From Actinomycetota bacterium (GTDB taxonomy: Bacteria; Actinomycetota; Actinomycetes; Mycobacteriales; Mycobacteriaceae), in assembly GCA_018268465.1 (NCBI GenBank), contig JAFDWN010000007.1, forward strand, positions 101,722-165,721: DNA of 64,000 nucleotides. Reading direction: 5' to 3'. Made by a program: the position numbers and the translations under genes. The notes beneath the pieces are model-generated. The model was not told where the DNA came from. It saw only the letters and a program-made list of their open reading frames with translations, and did no database searches. This document shows, one piece after another, positions 1 through 9,918 of this stretch; positions within the stretch are counted from its first letter, which is position 1, and the number at the start of each line of letters is the position of its first letter.

Positions 1-29
1 AGCGAGAAGCGGAGCGGGATCGCGTATGA
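1..29 (+). CDS. C-terminal end of an upstream gene (partial)
   Basis: Frame 3 reads REAERDRV and then a TGA at 27-29 that overlaps the ATG of the XPB helicase gene by 4 nt (ATGA). Such an overlap is typical of translationally coupled mycobacterial genes. In M. tuberculosis the gene before the XPB helicase is Rv0862c, in the same direction, so this may be its last codons. Nine codons are too few to identify a product. Confidence 0.4.
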
Positions 30-1675
30 CAGACGGCCCATTGATCGTGCAGTCCGACAAGACGGTGCTGCTCGAAGTCGACCACGAGCAGGCGGGCGCA
101 GCCCGCGCGGCGATCGCGCCGTTCGCCGAGCTGGAACGCGCCCCCGAGCACGTACACACCTACCGCATCACGCCGCTGGCGCTGTGGAATGCCCGCGCGG
201 CCGGCCACGACGCCGAACAGGTGGTCGACGCGCTCGTCAGCTTCTCGCGCTACGCCGTCCCGCAGCCACTGCTTGTCGACATCGTCGACACGATGGCCCG
301 ATACGGGCGGCTGCAGCTCGTCAAGCATCCGGCGCACGGCCTGACACTGGTGAGCTTCGACCGCGCCGTCCTCGAGGAGGTGCTGCGCAACAAGAAGATC
401 GCCCCGATGCTCGGCGCCCGCATCGACGACGACACCGTGATCGTGCATCCCAGCGAGCGCGGCCGGGTCAAGCAGATGTTGCTCAAGGTCGGCTGGCCCG
501 CGGAGGACCTCGCGGGGTACGTCGACGGCGAGGCGCATCCGATCACCCTGAATCAGGACAGTTGGCATTTGCGGGACTACCAGGAGATGGCCACCGAGTC
601 GTTCTGGGCGGGCGGTTCGGGTGTCGTCGTGCTGCCCTGCGGGGCGGGTAAGACGCTGGTCGGAGCCGCCGCGATGGCCAAGGCGAGCGCGACCACGCTG
701 ATTCTGGTGACCAACACCGTCTCGGGACGGCAGTGGAAGCGGGAGCTGATCGCGCGGACGTCGCTGACCGAGGACGAGATCGGCGAGTACTCCGGCGAAC
801 GCAAGGAGATCCGGCCGGTCACGATCGCGACGTATCAGGTGATCACCCGGCGCACCAAGGGTGAGTACAAGCACCTGGAGTTGTTCGACAGCCGGGACTG
901 GGGACTGATCGTCTACGACGAGGTGCACCTGCTGCCCGCGCCGGTGTTCCGGATGACGGCCGACCTGCAGTCCCGTCGACGGCTGGGGTTGACCGCCACG
1001 CTGATCCGCGAGGACGGACGCGAGGGCGACGTGTTCAGCCTGATCGGTCCCAAACGCTACGACGCGCCGTGGAAGGACATCGAGGCCCAAGGGTGGATCG
1101 CCCCCGCCGAGTGCATCGAGGTCCGGGTGACGATGACCGACAACGAGCGGATGATCTACGCCACCTCCGAGCCCGAAGAGCGGTACAAGCTGTGTTCGAC
1201 CGTGCACTCCAAGATCGCGGTGGTGAAGTCGATCCTGGAACGCCACCCGGGTGAACCGACCCTGGTCATCGGCGCCTACCTGGATCAACTGGACGAACTG
1301 GGCCAGGAGCTCGACGCGCCGGTGATCCAGGGTTCGACGAAGAACGCCGAACGCGAGGCGCTGTTCGACGGGTTCCGCCGCGGCGAGATCCCCACCCTGG
1401 TGGTGTCCAAGGTGGCGAACTTCTCCATCGACCTGCCGGAAGCGTCCCTGGCCGTCCAGGTCTCCGGGACGTTCGGATCCCGCCAGGAGGAGGCGCAACG
1501 GCTGGGCCGGTTGCTGCGGCCGAAGGCCGACGGCGGCGGTGCGGTGTTCTATTCGGTGGTCTCGCGCGACAGCCTGGATGCCGAATACGCCGCGCATCGG
1601 CAGCGATTCCTGGCCGAGCAGGGCTACGGCTACGTCATCAAGGACGCTGACGACCTGCTGGGACCGGCCATCTGA
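26..1675 (+). CDS. XPB/Ssl2-type DNA repair helicase
   Basis: Superfamily 2 DNA helicase of the bacterial XPB (ERCC3) family, 549 aa, the usual length for mycobacterial XPB. It is an ATP-dependent 3'-5' DNA unwinding enzyme presumed to act in nucleotide excision repair. Visible motifs are Walker A (PCGAGKTLVG, about residue 205), the DEVH box (VYDEVHLLPAP, about 298), motif III (GLTATLIRED) and motif VI (QEEAQRLGRLLRPK, about 490). The N-terminal ~190 residues form the damage-recognition/thumb-like region of the family. The start overlaps the stop of an upstream frame, so it is probably the distal gene of an operon. Base use is ordinary for the genome. Confidence 0.93.
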   Translation: MTDGPLIVQSDKTVLLEVDHEQAGAARAAIAPFAELERAPEHVHTYRITPLALWNARAAGHDAEQVVDALVSFSRYAVPQPLLVDIVDTMARYGRLQLVKHPAHGLTLVSFDRAVLEEVLRNKKIAPMLGARIDDDTVIVHPSERGRVKQMLLKVGWPAEDLAGYVDGEAHPITLNQDSWHLRDYQEMATESFWAGGSGVVVLPCGAGKTLVGAAAMAKASATTLILVTNTVSGRQWKRELIARTSLTEDEIGEYSGERKEIRPVTIATYQVITRRTKGEYKHLELFDSRDWGLIVYDEVHLLPAPVFRMTADLQSRRRLGLTATLIREDGREGDVFSLIGPKRYDAPWKDIEAQGWIAPAECIEVRVTMTDNERMIYATSEPEERYKLCSTVHSKIAVVKSILERHPGEPTLVIGAYLDQLDELGQELDAPVIQGSTKNAEREALFDGFRRGEIPTLVVSKVANFSIDLPEASLAVQVSGTFGSRQEEAQRLGRLLRPKADGGGAVFYSVVSRDSLDAEYAAHRQRFLAEQGYGYVIKDADDLLGPAI

Positions 1676-1758
1676 ACCAGACGCGTCCCGCCGGGGGACG
1701 TGTCCGACTTCACCGGTGCCCACGCGTCCGCGACGGTGAGGCGCTAACCTCGTTACCC

Positions 1759-2391
1759 ATGACCGCACGCCGGCGCCGCCGCGCCACCTCACCCGCGCAG
1801 GCCGCCAAGATCGCATTGGCCGGCGTCGCGGTCGGCCTGGGAGCGCTCGTGGCGGCGTCCCCCGCGAGCGCACAGCCCGACGTTCCGCCGCTGCCCACGC
1901 CGGTGCCCGGGGCCCCCGACGCGCCCCCGCCACCGGGGCAGCCCTACGCGGTCGCCGCCGACGACCCGGCGGCCCCGCCCGCACCCCCGCCGGTCGGTGG
2001 GCCGCAGGTGCCCGAGATCCAGAATCCGCAGTACGGACAGGGCTCCAGGCCCGGGCCCTTGGCGTTCCTGCGGGATGCCTGGAATCAGGCCAAGGATCCC
2101 TACGGGTTCACCGGCATGCCACCCGGCGCGCTGCCGCCGGGCGCCCCGCCGCCGCCCGGGGCGGGTCCGGCCCCGCAGCTGCCGCCCGGCTACACCTCGC
2201 TGACCGCACCCGAGTCCAACGGACCGCCGGTCGCACCGCCCGCTGAGGGCGGACCTCCGCTGCCGCCGGGGTACTACCCGCTGAACGGGCCGCCGCCGCC
2301 CGGGTACTACGACACGCCTGCGCCCGATCCGGCGGCTCCCCCGCCGCCGGTCGCGCCGGCTCCTCCGGCACCGATCCTGCCGACGCCCTAG
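1759..2391 (+). CDS. secreted Ala/Pro-rich hypothetical protein
   Basis: 210 aa. An Arg-rich n-region (MTARRRRR) is followed by a hydrophobic stretch (ALAGVAVGLGALVAA) and a likely signal peptidase site after ASPASA (about residue 38). The mature part is mostly Pro, Ala and Gly with runs such as PPPPGYYD, so it is probably unstructured and extracytoplasmic. There are no catalytic motifs. Mycobacteria carry many such exported Pro-rich proteins of unknown role. The high GC gives long open frames on the opposite strand; the signal peptide supports this frame. Confidence 0.75.
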   Translation: MTARRRRRATSPAQAAKIALAGVAVGLGALVAASPASAQPDVPPLPTPVPGAPDAPPPPGQPYAVAADDPAAPPAPPPVGGPQVPEIQNPQYGQGSRPGPLAFLRDAWNQAKDPYGFTGMPPGALPPGAPPPPGAGPAPQLPPGYTSLTAPESNGPPVAPPAEGGPPLPPGYYPLNGPPPPGYYDTPAPDPAAPPPPVAPAPPAPILPTP

Positions 2392-2424
2392 CACGGGCAC
2401 GCCGCCCACCTCGAAGCCTTGGGT

Positions 2425-2457
2425 CCGCGGATTTCCGGCGTCACCGGAGAACCGCGG
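2425..2457. terminator. hairpin between convergent genes
   Basis: 14-nt arms (CCGCGGATTTCCGG and CCGGAGAACCGCGG) pair with one mismatch and one G-U around a 5-nt loop. It lies between the ends of the Pro-rich protein gene and the cupin gene, so it could end transcription from both sides. No U-tract follows, as is common in mycobacteria. Confidence 0.5.
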
Positions 2458-2491
2458 GAACGGCCGTAGGGCTTCGCCCGCGCCGGGGCGG

Positions 2492-2836
2492 TCAGGTGTT
2501 GGGCCCGACAGCCTTGACGACGGTCAGCAGCACCACCGAATCCTCGTCGGCGTGCAGGGCATGGCGGGCGGGTGGGATGACGAGGTGATCCCCCGGCGCA
2601 CCGTCCCAGTGGGTTTTGGCGTCGGTGAGCCGCACTCTGCCCTGCAGCACCTGCAATGTCGCCTCACCGGGACTGTCGTGTTCGTCGAGGGCGCTGCCTG
2701 CGGTCAGGGCGATCAGCGTCTGCCGCAACGAGTGCTCGTGGCCGCCGTAGACGGTGTGCGCACTGCGGCCGCTGTTCGCGGCGCGGGCCGCCTGCAGGTG
2801 CTCGCGGGCCAGTGCGGTGAGTGAGACCTTGTTCAT
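2492..2836 (-). CDS. cupin-domain protein
   Basis: 114 aa. A small single-domain cupin, the beta-barrel fold used by many metal-binding enzymes and sensors. Cupin motif 1 is partly kept around HEHSLRQ and DEHDSPGEATLQVLQG, and motif 2 around PGDHLVIPPARHAL, with several histidines available for a metal. ATG at 2836 is preferred over the upstream in-frame ATG at 2857 because a GTAGGA ribosome site sits at the right distance. It is monocistronic and followed by the minus-strand LLM oxidoreductase gene upstream. Substrate unknown. Confidence 0.8.
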   Translation of the reverse strand: MNKVSLTALAREHLQAARAANSGRSAHTVYGGHEHSLRQTLIALTAGSALDEHDSPGEATLQVLQGRVRLTDAKTHWDGAPGDHLVIPPARHALHADEDSVVLLTVVKAVGPNT

Positions 2837-2909
2837 GGTTGTGTTCCTACCCTTCACGTGGGCGGCGCACGCACGGGTTCGCGGTTATGCCCGGCGTCTT
2901 CCCCCGCCG

Positions 2910-3899
2910 CTACTGCAGCGCGGGGATGACCTCACGCTCGAACAGTTCGACACCGGACCGGTCGTAGGCGGCTTCCGGGAAGTACAGGATTGCGTACTCG
3001 CAGCCCAGATCGCGCATCCGCCGCAGCTTCTGGACCACCTGTTCCGGTGTGCCGCTGGCCGATTCGGGCGCGGTGACGGTCGAGATCATGGCGTCCGTGG
3101 CGCCGTCGTCCAGATGCGCGGCAAGCCGGGCACGCACGCGGTCGAGCCGCTGTTTCACGTCGGCGTCCGATTCTCCGATCACGGCGTTGAAGTTGGCCGA
3201 GCGCACGATCGCCCCGTAGTCGGTGCCGACGTCCCGGCAATGTCCGGCGAGCACCTGCGACTTGTGGGCGAACGCCTCGGGGTCGGAGCTGAAATTGGTG
3301 TACTGCGCGTACTCGGCGGCGATCCGCAATGTCACCTTTTCCCCGCCGCCCGCAATCCACAGAGGAATTCCATTGGACTGCAACGGTTTCGGGGCGACGA
3401 TCGCGTCGTCGACCTGATAGTGCTTGCCGGCGAAACTCACCCGGCCGTCCCGCCACGCGGTGCGCATAATCTGCACACCCTCGTCGAGCCTGCCCAGCCG
3501 GACGCCCGCCGACGGGAATCCGTAGCCGTAGGCCCGCCATTCGTGTTCGTACCAGCCGCCGCCGATACCCATCTGGATCCGGCCACCGGAGATGGCGTCC
3601 GCCGTCGCCGCCACCTTCGCGAGATACGCCGGGTTGCGATAGCTCATCGCGGTGCACATCTGCCCGAGTTTGACCCGCGACGTCACCGCGGCGTAGGCCG
3701 CCATCAACGTCCAGGCTTCGTGGGTGGCCTCGTCAGTCGGGATCGGCACGGTGTGGAAGTGGTCGTACACCCACAACGAATCCCAGGCGCTGCCGTCGGC
3801 GTAAGCGGCCAGCTCACGCATCACCGGCCAGTGGTCTTCGGCGGGGATGTCCACCAGATCGAGTCGCCAACCCTGCGGAATGAACAGTCCAAAGCGCAT
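2910..3899 (-). CDS. LLM-class F420-dependent oxidoreductase
   Basis: 329 aa. A luciferase-like TIM-barrel flavin/F420 enzyme: it starts MRFGLFIPQGWRLDL and has the family segments SLWVYDHF, KLGQMCTAMSYRNPAYLAKVAATAD split by short loops, and RIQMGIGGGWYEHEW. This is typical of mycobacterial F420-dependent probable oxidoreductases (TIGR03560-like). The start at 3899 aligns with the family N terminus; the longer reading frame from 3965 adds 22 unlikely residues. Substrate cannot be told from sequence. It is divergent from the PPOX-fold gene at 4024, another family that often uses F420. Confidence 0.88.
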   Translation of the reverse strand: MRFGLFIPQGWRLDLVDIPAEDHWPVMRELAAYADGSAWDSLWVYDHFHTVPIPTDEATHEAWTLMAAYAAVTSRVKLGQMCTAMSYRNPAYLAKVAATADAISGGRIQMGIGGGWYEHEWRAYGYGFPSAGVRLGRLDEGVQIMRTAWRDGRVSFAGKHYQVDDAIVAPKPLQSNGIPLWIAGGGEKVTLRIAAEYAQYTNFSSDPEAFAHKSQVLAGHCRDVGTDYGAIVRSANFNAVIGESDADVKQRLDRVRARLAAHLDDGATDAMISTVTAPESASGTPEQVVQKLRRMRDLGCEYAILYFPEAAYDRSGVELFEREVIPALQ

Positions 3900-4023
3900 G
3901 CATCCGACTCTAGCCAGAAAGGTCACCCGTCCCCGCGTTGAGTCTGCGCACAGGTCGTGAATCACCGGGCAGACTCAACCGTCCGTCGGCGGAGCGCCGC
4001 CCCGCGTGATTAGCCTGGCGACC

Positions 4024-4449
4024 ATGGCCCTTTCAACACAGGAACGCGAACAATTCCTCGCCGAACCCCACATCGCGGCCCTCTCGGTGAATGCCGGTGA
4101 CAGCCGCGGCCCGCTGACCGTGCCGATCTGGTACCAGTACGCGCCGGGCGGCGAACCGTGGGTGCTCACCGGTGTGGACTCACGCAAGCACCGGCTCATC
4201 GAAGCGGCAGGCCACTTCTCGTTGATGGCCGAACGCCTCGAGCCGACCGTGCGCTACGTGGCCGTCGACGGCGCGGTCAGCCGCATCGAACCGGCCACCG
4301 ACGATCAGCTCGTCGAGATGACCAAGCGCTACCTGCCACCGGACAAGGTCGAGGCCTATCTGGAGTTCGCCCGCCGCGAGCATGGCCCCGCCGTTGCCGT
4401 GTACCTGCGTCCGCAGCATTGGCTCTCGGCGGACCTCGGCGGGCTCTGA
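4024..4449 (+). CDS. PPOX-fold (pyridoxamine 5'-phosphate oxidase-like) protein
   Basis: 141 aa. A split beta-barrel flavin/F420-binding protein: EREQFLAEPHIAALSVN, then GPLTVPIWYQYAPGGEPWVLT, matches small actinobacterial PPOX/FDOR proteins. The usual role is binding FMN or F420 in a dimer; biochemical activity is not predictable. The ATG at 4024 is chosen over an in-frame GTG at 4006 because the protein then begins at the conserved N-terminal helix. The next gene starts 3 nt after its stop, so the two are probably co-transcribed. Confidence 0.85.
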   Translation: MALSTQEREQFLAEPHIAALSVNAGDSRGPLTVPIWYQYAPGGEPWVLTGVDSRKHRLIEAAGHFSLMAERLEPTVRYVAVDGAVSRIEPATDDQLVEMTKRYLPPDKVEAYLEFARREHGPAVAVYLRPQHWLSADLGGL

Positions 4450-4452
4450 GCG

Positions 4453-5058
4453 ATGACGTCCCGCCGCCGGTTGTTCCGGGTGCTGTACCGCCTGGGGTTC
4501 ACCCCGTGGGACGGTCATCCCCTGGCGCACAGTCTGCGTGTCCTGGTCGAGGGCTCCGCGGACGCCACCCCGCTGCCGGCCGGGACGGCTCTGGATCTGG
4601 GCTGCGGAACGGGTGACAACGCGCTGTATCTGGCCGCGCACGGCTGGACGGTCACGGGCGTCGACTTCGTCGCGACCGCCGTCGAGAAAGCCCGCGCCAA
4701 GGCGGCGGCAGCGGGCGCGGCGGTCCGGTTCGAGCAGGCCGACGTCACCACCTTGAGTTCGGCGGGGATCGTCGACGGCGTGGACCTGATCGTCGACAAC
4801 GGGTGCCTGCACGGGATGAGCGACGAGGACCGCCGGGCTTACGTCCGCGAGGTCACCGCCGTCGCCGCACCCGAGGCGCGGCTGCTGATCATCGCGTTCG
4901 TGCGGGGCGGATCCTTCGGGGTGCCGGGCATCGACGAGGCCGAGGTGATGGGGCTGTTCCCGCCGCGCTGGACGCTGCTGTCCTCCGGCGACGAGCCCGG
5001 CATGAACCACAACGGCAAGAACCCGGTGCGCCAGTACCTGTTCCGGCGCACCGCCTGA
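4453..5058 (+). CDS. class I SAM-dependent methyltransferase
   Basis: 201 aa. Motif I ALDLGCGTGDNALYL (about residues 44-58) and the acidic residue ending motif II (VTGVDF) define the S-adenosylmethionine pocket, followed by the post-I segment VRFEQADVTTL and VDLIVDNGCLHGM. This matches the thiopurine-methyltransferase-like/UbiE-like small methyltransferases. It sits 3 nt downstream of the PPOX-fold gene. The acceptor substrate is unknown. A strong hairpin follows. Confidence 0.85.
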   Translation: MTSRRRLFRVLYRLGFTPWDGHPLAHSLRVLVEGSADATPLPAGTALDLGCGTGDNALYLAAHGWTVTGVDFVATAVEKARAKAAAAGAAVRFEQADVTTLSSAGIVDGVDLIVDNGCLHGMSDEDRRAYVREVTAVAAPEARLLIIAFVRGGSFGVPGIDEAEVMGLFPPRWTLLSSGDEPGMNHNGKNPVRQYLFRRTA

Positions 5059-5065
5059 CGCGCGG

Positions 5066-5108
5066 ACGCCGATGCCCCGGAACATCGTTTGTTCCGGGGC
5101 ATCGGCGT
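5066..5108. terminator. bidirectional terminator
   Basis: Perfect 18-bp inverted repeat (arms 5066-5083 and 5091-5108) with a 7-nt ATCGTTT loop, placed between the convergent methyltransferase and fadB genes. It should end both transcripts. Confidence 0.85.
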
Positions 5109-5117
5109 GTGGTGGCG

Positions 5118-7265
5118 TTAGGACGTCAGCGAGTCCGGCGGCGTGAACCGGTCGCCGTACTTGGCGGCCAGCTCGCGGGCACGCGCGACGAAGGCGTCCT
5201 TGCCCGTGCCCGCCGGGCCCTGGTAGCCGACGATGTACTGCGCGGTGCCGCCGGTCCAGGCCGGGAAACCGATGCCGAAGATCGAGCCGATGTTGGCGTC
5301 CGCCGTCGTGGTCAGTACACCCTCGTCGAGACACTTCTGGGTTTCCAGCGCCTCGGCGAACAGCATCCGGTCGACCATGTCCTGCAGGGGCGGGGTGGAC
5401 GTGCCGGAGTTGAACGTCTCGCGCAAGCCGGGCCACAGGCCGGTCCGCTTACCGTCGGCGTACTCGTAGAATCCGGCGCCCTTCAGCCGCGACGGCCGGC
5501 CCAGTTCGATCATCTTCTCGATGACCGCTTCGGCGGGATGCGGCTCATAGGTGCCGCCGGCATCCTCCACCGCCTTACGGGTGGCGGTGGCGATCTTGTG
5601 CATCAGCTCGAGGTTGAGCTCGTCGGAGAGCTGCAGCGGCGCCGCCGGGTAACCGGCCTGCGACCCCGCCTGCTCGACGGACGCCGGTTCGACACCCTCA
5701 CCGAGCATCGCCAGCGCCTCGTTGACGAATGTGCCGATGACCCGGCTGGTGTAGAAGCCGCGGCTGTCGTTGACGACGATCGGCGTCTTGCCGATGGCCA
5801 GCGTGTAGTCGAACACCCGGGCCAGCGCCTCGTCGGAGGTTTTCTCCCCCTTGATGATCTCGACCAGCGGCATCTTGTCCACCGGCGAGAAGAAGTGGAT
5901 GCCGATGAAGTCCTCCTGGCGCTTGACGCCGGTGGCCAGCCCGGTGATGGGCAGCGTGGAGGTGTTCGACCCGAGCAGGGCGTTGGGTTCGACGATGTCC
6001 TCGATCTCGCCGAAGACCTTGTGCTTGAGGTCCTGGTTCTCGAACACCGCCTCGATGACGAAGTCGACACCTTTGAAGTCGGCCGGGTCGGCGGTCGGGG
6101 TGATGCGGCCGAGCAGCGCCGCGCTCTTCTCTTCGGTGGTGCGCCCCCGTTCCAGGGCCTTGGCTTCCAGCTTCTCGGCGTAACCCTTGCCCTTCTGGGC
6201 GGCTTCGAGGGTGACGTCCTTGAGCACCACGTCGTAGCCGGCCTTGGCCGAGACGTAGGCGATGCCGGCGCCCATCATGCCCGCGCCGAGGACACCGATC
6301 TTGGTGATCGGGGTCTTACCGATGCCTTCGGGGCGTGACCCGCCGCCGTTGATGGCCTGCAGGTCGAAGAAGAATGCCTGGATCATGTTCTTGGCGACCT
6401 GGCCGGTGACGAGCTGGGTGAAGTAGCGGCTCTCGATGCGGCCCGCGGTGTCGAAGTCCACCTGCGCGCCCTCGACGGCGGCGTCGAGGATGGCCCGCGG
6501 TGCGGGCATCGGCGCACCTTTGAGCTGCTTCTTGAGCAGGGCCGGGAAGGACGGGAGGATCGAGGCGAGGCCGGGCGACGACGGGGTGCCGCCGGGCATT
6601 TTGTAGCCCTTCTTGTCCCAGGGCTGCTCGTGGGCATCGGGATTGGCTGTTATCCAGGCCTTGGCGGCGGGGATCAGTTCGTCCACGGTGCCGACGAGTT
6701 CGTCGACCAGGCCGACCTCCTTGGCCTTGGCCGGCTTGAACCGGGTGCCCTGGCTGAGCACCTCCATGAACGCCTTCTGGATGCCGAACATCCGCACGGT
6801 GCGCACGACGCCGCCGCCGCCGGGCAGCAGGCCCAGGGTGACCTCGGGCAGGCCGATCTGGCTGCCCCTGACGTCGGCGGCGATGCGGTGGTGGGTGGCC
6901 AGCGCGATCTCCAGGCCGCCACCCAGGGCCGCGCCGTTGATGGCGGCCACCACGGGTTTGCCCAGCGTCTCCAGCGTGCGCAGGTCACGCTTGACCCGTT
7001 CAACGAGATCGAACGCCTCGCCGGCGTTCTCGGGCCCCAGGCCGATCATGCCCTTGAGGTCACCACCGGCGAAGAATGTCTTCTTGCCGCTGGTGACCAC
7101 CACGCCGGTGATCGAATCCTTCTCCGCGACAAGGCGTTCGACGGCTTTGCCCATGGACTCGATGTAGTGCTCGTTCATCACGTTGGCCGAGCCGGTGGGG
7201 TCGTCCAGCGTCAGGGTGACAATGCCGTCGGCATCCTTGTCCCACTGAATGGTGTTCTCTGCCAT
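5118..7265 (-). CDS. fadB: multifunctional fatty-acid oxidation protein FadB (enoyl-CoA hydratase / 3-hydroxyacyl-CoA dehydrogenase)
   Basis: 715 aa. Catalyses hydration of 2-enoyl-CoA and NAD-dependent oxidation of 3-hydroxyacyl-CoA in beta-oxidation, as the alpha chain of the trifunctional complex with FadA. The N-terminal crotonase domain (1 to about 210) shows the oxyanion loops AGGDLKGM and [12 protein letters not shown] and the catalytic region [16 protein letters not shown]. The Rossmann domain begins near 335 ([15 protein letters not shown]), and the dehydrogenase His lies in [19 protein letters not shown] 7265 starts the conserved MAENTIQW; the reading frame stays open far upstream inside fadA but that part is not protein-like. 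fadA lies 20 bp upstream, so this is an operon. Confidence 0.95.
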   Translation of the reverse strand: MAENTIQWDKDADGIVTLTLDDPTGSANVMNEHYIESMGKAVERLVAEKDSITGVVVTSGKKTFFAGGDLKGMIGLGPENAGEAFDLVERVKRDLRTLETLGKPVVAAINGAALGGGLEIALATHHRIAADVRGSQIGLPEVTLGLLPGGGGVVRTVRMFGIQKAFMEVLSQGTRFKPAKAKEVGLVDELVGTVDELIPAAKAWITANPDAHEQPWDKKGYKMPGGTPSSPGLASILPSFPALLKKQLKGAPMPAPRAILDAAVEGAQVDFDTAGRIESRYFTQLVTGQVAKNMIQAFFFDLQAINGGGSRPEGIGKTPITKIGVLGAGMMGAGIAYVSAKAGYDVVLKDVTLEAAQKGKGYAEKLEAKALERGRTTEEKSAALLGRITPTADPADFKGVDFVIEAVFENQDLKHKVFGEIEDIVEPNALLGSNTSTLPITGLATGVKRQEDFIGIHFFSPVDKMPLVEIIKGEKTSDEALARVFDYTLAIGKTPIVVNDSRGFYTSRVIGTFVNEALAMLGEGVEPASVEQAGSQAGYPAAPLQLSDELNLELMHKIATATRKAVEDAGGTYEPHPAEAVIEKMIELGRPSRLKGAGFYEYADGKRTGLWPGLRETFNSGTSTPPLQDMVDRMLFAEALETQKCLDEGVLTTTADANIGSIFGIGFPAWTGGTAQYIVGYQGPAGTGKDAFVARARELAAKYGDRFTPPDSLTS

Positions 7266-7285
7266 TGCTTCTGGATCCCTTACTC

Positions 7286-8497
<1,212 letters not shown>

Positions 8498-8652
8498 GTG
8501 TGTCTCCAGGTCCTGTTCAGGTTGACGGTGCGCGGATGCACCCGCGCGGAGGCTGGGTCCTCTCTACCGCGAGCGTAACAGAATCTCCCAACCCGTTGGT
8601 TGGCCGGGGGCTGGGAGTGATGGTCGTCTCACCGACCACCCTGACACAACGA

Positions 8653-8690
8653 CAACGCCGAGCACGGCGGTTCGGCCGTACTCGGCGTTG
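8653..8690 (-). terminator. terminator of the Old Yellow Enzyme gene
   Basis: 16-nt arms (CAACGCCGAGCACGGC and GCCGTACTCGGCGTTG) pair with one mismatch and lie 16 bp past the stop of the OYE gene. No U-tract. Confidence 0.65.
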
Positions 8691-8705
8691 CGAGGAAAAG
8701 CGGGG

Positions 8706-9845
8706 TCAGGCGGACTTGGGCTCCGCGAGTTCCGCCAGGGTCGGATAGTCGACGTACCCGGCGGGCCCGGGTGCGTAGAACGTCGCGGGGTCCGGCTCGT
8801 TCAGCTCGGCTCCGACCACCAGCCGATCGATCAGGTCGGGGTTGGCCAGGAAGGCGCGCCCGATCGCGACGGCGCTGACCGCACCCCATTCGGCGAATGT
8901 CTCCAGCTGGCAGAAGTCGGTGTCGGTCTCCCGGCCGGTGTTGAGTACCAGGGGTCCGGTCCACAGCGCGCGGATGGCGCCGAACGTCTGGGCCGACGGG
9001 TCGACGAGTACGTGCAGGTAGGCGATATCCAGCGGGGCGATGCGTTCCAGCAGCGCCGCGTAGACGCCGACGGCGTCGTTCTCTCGCATGTCACCCGCGG
9101 TGTTCCCCGGGGAGATGCGCACACCGACACGGCCGGCGCCCACCTCGTCGACCACGGCCTCGACGATCTCGGCGGTCAGCCGGGCCCGGTTCTGCGCCGA
9201 TCCGCCGTAGCCGTCGGTGCGCTGGTTGACGACATCGGATTGGAACTGGTGGAGCAGGTAGCCGTTGGCGGCGTGGATCTCCACCCCGTCCATTCCCGCG
9301 TCGACCGCGCGCCGCGCGGCGGCGCGGAAGCTCGCGACGATCCCTGGCAGCTCCTCGGTGTCCAGCGCGCGCGGCACCGGCAGCGGCTTCTTGCCCGACG
9401 GGGTGTGGGTGACCATGTCGGCGGCAACCGCGGAGGGGCCCACCGATTCGACACCGCTGATCTCGGGGTGCCCCATCCGGCCGACATGCCACAACTGCAG
9501 GAACATCTTGCCGTCGGCCTCGTGCACCGCCGACGCGATCTCGGCCCACTTCTGCTGGTGGCGGTCGGTGTAGATGCCGGGTGTGTTGAGGTAGGCGCCG
9601 TTGGCGCTCTGGGAGACCGCGGTGGCCTCGGTGATGATCACCCCGGCGGCCGCGCGCTGCGCGTAGTACTCGGCGGCCAGCGGCGACGGGGTCGCGTCGG
9701 AATCCGCGCGCGATCTGGTCAACGGCGCCATGAAGATTCGGTTGGCAGCGGAGGTGAGCCCGACCTGGACGGGTGTCAACAGCTGTGCGTTGTCATCGAA
9801 TTGGAAAGCCACGTCCGGGTCAAGCGCCGACAATGCGGTTTTCAT
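8706..9845 (-). CDS. Old Yellow Enzyme-family alkene reductase
   Basis: 379 aa. FMN-dependent NAD(P)H oxidoreductase reducing activated C=C bonds. Family signatures are NRIFMAPLTRSRA near the N terminus, LWHVGRMGHPEISG, the active-site pair in EIHAANGYLLHQF (His-x-x-Asn), the phosphate-binding region with RTDGYGGSAQNR, and AIGRAFLANPDLI at the end. The only ATG is at 9845, which directly abuts a 26-bp hairpin; the first ~20 residues are not typical of the family, so a GTG near codon 13 could be the true start. It is transcribed in the same direction as the E2 gene but separated by that terminator. Confidence 0.9.
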   Translation of the reverse strand: MKTALSALDPDVAFQFDDNAQLLTPVQVGLTSAANRIFMAPLTRSRADSDATPSPLAAEYYAQRAAAGVIITEATAVSQSANGAYLNTPGIYTDRHQQKWAEIASAVHEADGKMFLQLWHVGRMGHPEISGVESVGPSAVAADMVTHTPSGKKPLPVPRALDTEELPGIVASFRAAARRAVDAGMDGVEIHAANGYLLHQFQSDVVNQRTDGYGGSAQNRARLTAEIVEAVVDEVGAGRVGVRISPGNTAGDMRENDAVGVYAALLERIAPLDIAYLHVLVDPSAQTFGAIRALWTGPLVLNTGRETDTDFCQLETFAEWGAVSAVAIGRAFLANPDLIDRLVVGAELNEPDPATFYAPGPAGYVDYPTLAELAEPKSA

Positions 9846-9847
9846 TC

Positions 9848-9912
9848 CCGCCGAGCCAGAAGCCCGGGTCGCTAAACGCGTCGGTCAGCGACCCGGGCTT
9901 CTGGCTCGGCGG
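9848..9912 (-). terminator. 26-bp perfect hairpin after the E1-E2 operon
   Basis: Arms 9848-9873 and 9887-9912 are exact reverse complements with a 13-nt loop. It begins 6 bp after the E2 stop codon and ends 2 bp before the annotated ATG of the OYE gene, so the hairpin fully covers any ribosome-binding site for that ATG. Confidence 0.85.
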
Positions 9913-9918
9913 TGAGAG

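Noticed and set aside
2754-3941. 395-codon plus-strand frame
   Set aside because: Antisense to the LLM-class oxidoreductase, which has family motifs and normal start; the plus frame is His/Arg-rich noise.
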